Assembly (NCBI GenBank): GCA_020724365.1
Contig: DYHD01000014.1
Location: forward strand, 1 to 38,964
Direction: 5' to 3'
DNA from: Thermodesulfovibrio yellowstonii
Lineage (GTDB): Bacteria; Nitrospirota; Thermodesulfovibrionia; Thermodesulfovibrionales; Dissulfurispiraceae
Length of the DNA: 38,964 bases
Position 1 is the first letter of the stretch. Each line of letters begins with the position of its first letter. Positions 37,019 to 38,964 of the stretch are shown here, piece by piece. The notes beneath the pieces were generated by a model. It worked only from the letters and a program-made list of their open reading frames with translations. It had not been told where the DNA came from and ran no database searches. The position numbers and the translations under genes are program-made.

Positions 37019-37363
37019 TTAACCAGGGGTTTGTTTATGCTCAAGTACAGTTACTATAAATTCATCAGGTTTTGGCAGTCCTGCAAGCTTCCATGTAAGC
37101 AATGGGCTTGCAAATTGTTCGGCAATGCAATTATGAGGCTGATGCAAATTTTTGCATACCGCATCAAAAATGGGAAAGAAATTAAACTCTTTGTAAAACT
37201 GTCTTACAAATTTAAGTATCTCAAGTTTCTCTAAAGTAAGCTCTTCTATACCTTCCCTTTCAGCTAAAGCACAAGCAGTCTGTTCATTCCAATCATCAAA
37301 ATTTATAAGATATCCTTCATCATCAACATTGATCTTTAAATCTCCATATTCTACTATTGGCAT
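37019..37363 (-). CDS. DsrC/TusE-family protein lacking the C-terminal cysteines
   Basis: A 114-aa member of the DsrC/TusE family (GYLINFDDWNEQTACALAEREGI, EILKFVRQFYKEF, GLPKP near the C-terminus). DsrC carries two Cys in its flexible C-terminal arm and TusE one, both used to carry sulfur. This protein ends LEHKQTPG with no cysteine in the arm, so it cannot work as a classical sulfur carrier. Internal Cys (ACAL; DAVCKNLHQPHNC) are not the known sites. Cysteine-less family members have been proposed as regulators. AGGAGG precedes the ATG. Last gene of the tpx-sod operon. Confidence 0.82.
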   Translation of the reverse strand: MPIVEYGDLKINVDDEGYLINFDDWNEQTACALAEREGIEELTLEKLEILKFVRQFYKEFNFFPIFDAVCKNLHQPHNCIAEQFASPLLTWKLAGLPKPDEFIVTVLEHKQTPG

Positions 37364-37377
37364 TCAGAACCTCCTAA

Positions 37378-37632
37378 TTATTTTCTCGCTTCAAAGTTTT
37401 TTATAAATTGCCCTATCTGAACACCAAGATAGACGCACTTTATATTATTCATACAGTCATCAGCATCCTTTTTTTCAAGATGGGTAGTCAATTCCTGTTC
37501 ACTTTTATTTAGCTTTACAATATAAGCGTTCTTGTTGCTATCAAATTCGATGAATAAAGCGATACCGTGTTGTTTGATCTCTGGATACATTTCATATATT
37601 TTGTCTTTTAAAGAATCCATCGTATAAGCCAT
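37378..37632 (-). CDS. small protein of unknown function
   Basis: An 84-aa soluble protein from the ATG at 37632, which has GAGGT at the right distance; the open frame extends to 37698 but overlaps the SOD gene without a ribosome site. I do not recognise it. It reads like a compact alpha/beta protein (GIALFIEFDSNKNAYIVKLNKSEQELTTHLE) with one DDCMNNIKC cysteine pair. It lies between sod and the DsrC-like gene with short gaps, so it is part of that operon and may share a redox or oxidative-stress role. Confidence 0.65.
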   Translation of the reverse strand: MAYTMDSLKDKIYEMYPEIKQHGIALFIEFDSNKNAYIVKLNKSEQELTTHLEKKDADDCMNNIKCVYLGVQIGQFIKNFEARK

Positions 37633-37675
37633 AATAATACCTCTTATTATTTCTAAAATTGAGTGGTGGGTTTTA

Positions 37676-38254
37676 CTACTTAATCCTTGCTTCTGCAATA
37701 GCCCAGTTAAGGTTCTTAAAAAAAGCCTCTATATAGTCAACCCGCTTAAGCCCATAATCAATCATAAAGGCATGTTCAAACACATCCATGATCAATAATG
37801 GATTGCAACCTGCAGGATGTGATACATCATGCTCATTTATCCAGAAGTTAATCAATTTTCCACTGATACCATCCTGATAAAGGACTACCCAGCCAATACC
37901 CCTCATAGTCCCAGTTGCCTTGAAATCCTTCAACCAAACATCATAACTCCCGAAGTTTGCGTTTATTGCCTGTGCGAGTTTACCATTAGCATCTAATACT
38001 GACTTGCCTCCAAGATTCTCGAAGTAATACTCATGTAGCCTCATACCATTAAATTCCCAGCCAAACCTCCTTTTAAGTTCGGCAAACTCAGGAGATGATG
38101 TGTTACCGTCTTTGAGCATCAAAGCAAGAGTATCAAGAAGCTTATTTGTATTTGTTACATAACCCTGATAAAGAGTAAAATGGTTTTTTAATAAGGTCTC
38201 GCTAAATCCTTCCATACCAATCAAACTTGAATAATCCTTAGCTGCATATGACAT
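37676..38254 (-). CDS. Fe/Mn-family superoxide dismutase
   Basis: A 192-aa superoxide dismutase. Ligand candidates are H25 in KNHFTLYQGYVTNTN, His in RLHEYYFENLGG (~72-82), and Asp and His in IMDVFEHAFMIDYG (~158-171); GIGWVVLY is the usual core strand. The N-terminal helix differs from classical SODs (Tyr/Gln where HH is common) and the HSxFW motif reads HEYYF, so it belongs to a divergent subgroup. Metal choice cannot be read confidently. It lies 41 nt downstream of tpx. Confidence 0.88.
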   Translation of the reverse strand: MSYAAKDYSSLIGMEGFSETLLKNHFTLYQGYVTNTNKLLDTLALMLKDGNTSSPEFAELKRRFGWEFNGMRLHEYYFENLGGKSVLDANGKLAQAINANFGSYDVWLKDFKATGTMRGIGWVVLYQDGISGKLINFWINEHDVSHPAGCNPLLIMDVFEHAFMIDYGLKRVDYIEAFFKNLNWAIAEARIK

Positions 38255-38295
38255 TACTAATACCTCCTTTTGGGGAAATTATTTACTGTCTTTTG

Positions 38296-38811
38296 TTAAG
38301 AAGAGAGCTTCTGAAGAGCCTCTAATGCCTTATCATAGTCAGGCTCTGAGGTTACTTCTGGCACTATTTGAATATATCTTATAATGTTATTTTTATCAAT
38401 AATAAAAACAGAACGAGCTAAAAGTCTTAACTCTTTAATCATAACTCCATAGGCATTCCCAAAGGACGCGTCTCTATGGTCTGAGAAAGTCTTTACTTTA
38501 TCAATGCCTGCATTACTGCAGAATCTCGAGAGAGCAAATGGCAAATCCATACTTATGTTTAATACTACAATATCATCAGATAATTTTGCAGCCTCTGCAT
38601 TAAATCTCCTTGCCTGCAAATCACAAACAGGAGTATCAAGAGAAGGTGTTACGCTTATGACCTTTATTTTATTATCAAAATTGTTTAGACTAGTTAAATT
38701 AAGATTATTATCTAATACTACAAAATCAGGCGCCTTATCACCCTCACTAACCTTATTGCCAAATAGGGTAAGCGGATTACCTTTAAAACTTATTATACCC
38801 TTTCTTTCCAT
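38296..38811 (-). CDS. tpx: thiol peroxidase (atypical 2-Cys peroxiredoxin)
   Basis: A 171-aa Tpx reducing hydrogen peroxide and organic peroxides. The peroxidatic Cys is C63 in SLDTPVCDLQARRFN and the resolving Cys is C98 in SRFCSNAG, the spacing of E. coli Tpx. GAPDF-like DKAPDFVVLD opens the fold. First gene of a four-gene operon with sod, the 84-aa protein and the DsrC-like protein. AGGAGGG precedes the ATG. Recycling would need thioredoxin or glutaredoxin, possibly from the FtrB operon nearby. Confidence 0.96.
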   Translation of the reverse strand: MERKGIISFKGNPLTLFGNKVSEGDKAPDFVVLDNNLNLTSLNNFDNKIKVISVTPSLDTPVCDLQARRFNAEAAKLSDDIVVLNISMDLPFALSRFCSNAGIDKVKTFSDHRDASFGNAYGVMIKELRLLARSVFIIDKNNIIRYIQIVPEVTSEPDYDKALEALQKLSS

Positions 38812-38848
38812 TAAATCCCTCCTATGTTTAATTAAAGTATTATTAAAA

Positions 38849-38946
38849 TAACCACAGAGAACACAGAGAAAATATTAAATATCAATAAGTTAAGAGGAAT
38901 TCTGTTGCCTCCCCTCTGTGACCTCTAAATTATTAATCGTTTTATT
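38849..38946 (-). repeat. 98-bp dispersed repeat, copy 2
   Basis: Inverted copy of 26803-26900 with three differences. It ends 38 bp upstream of the tpx start, so the tpx promoter must lie in or just after this repeat. Confidence 0.85.
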
Positions 38947-38964
38947 CCGTTATACCTTTTAATG

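Noticed and set aside
37019..37363. True dissimilatory sulfite reductase partner DsrC
   Set aside because: Both C-terminal arm cysteines needed for the trisulfide cycle are missing, and no dsrAB or dsrMKJOP is nearby.

Overview
The window looks like chromosomal DNA of an AT-rich, Gram-negative, probably anaerobic bacterium. Signal peptides, a lipoprotein, NfeD and a two-component sensor point to a Gram-negative envelope. A ferredoxin-dependent disulfide reductase subunit, a DsrC/TusE-family protein and a small peroxide/superoxide defence operon point to an anaerobe with sulfur or ferredoxin redox chemistry. This would suit the Nitrospirota (Thermodesulfovibrio-like) or a deltaproteobacterial lineage, but that placement is inference from gene content only. 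There are no rRNA or tRNA genes, no CRISPR array, no phage genes and no transposase.

Layout. 1-231: a MITE-like palindromic repeat. 232-3036 (-): ACT-domain protein plus two tandem LivK-type binding proteins. 3115-9703 (-): galE, a GNAT-like acyltransferase, a serine-palmitoyltransferase-like enzyme and an SDR reductase (a possible sphingoid-lipid set), then NfeD and the PLP-homeostasis protein YggS. 9772-13775 (+): histidine kinase, sigma-54 response regulator, and a small secreted Ala/Lys/Pro-rich protein preceded by a textbook -24/-12 promoter. 13878-24353 (-): ComF, purA, serA, a class V aminotransferase, rpiB-glyA-nrdR and argD-argF, broken up by several repeats. 24624-31975 (+): TPR lipoprotein, gltX, a small FmdB-type zinc-ribbon protein, purH, purD, a DUF89 phosphatase, then atpB-atpE with a clear promoter and terminator. 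32097-38811 (-): an unknown protein, FtrB, glutaredoxin, an unknown protein, cobA-hemD, hemC, nitroreductase, a DsrC-like protein, an unknown small protein, superoxide dismutase and thiol peroxidase.

How the genes work together. SerA, the adjacent aminotransferase and GlyA can make serine and glycine/one-carbon units. PurH, PurD and PurA are purine steps. HemC and CobA-HemD carry tetrapyrrole synthesis from porphobilinogen to uroporphyrinogen III and precorrin-2. FtrB with the glutaredoxin, and Tpx with SOD, form two redox operons. The kinase/regulator pair probably drives the secreted protein from the sigma-54 promoter.

The most notable non-coding signals are: a ~140-bp leader repeat in inverted orientation upstream of both the sigma-54 regulator and serA, bounding ~6.3 kb; at least four MITE-like elements, two sharing a core but with different terminal inverted repeats; a 98-bp repeat present twice; and one 33-bp AT-rich repeat sitting in the same reading frame inside both yggS and hemC. 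I found no convincing wholly new defence or mobile system.
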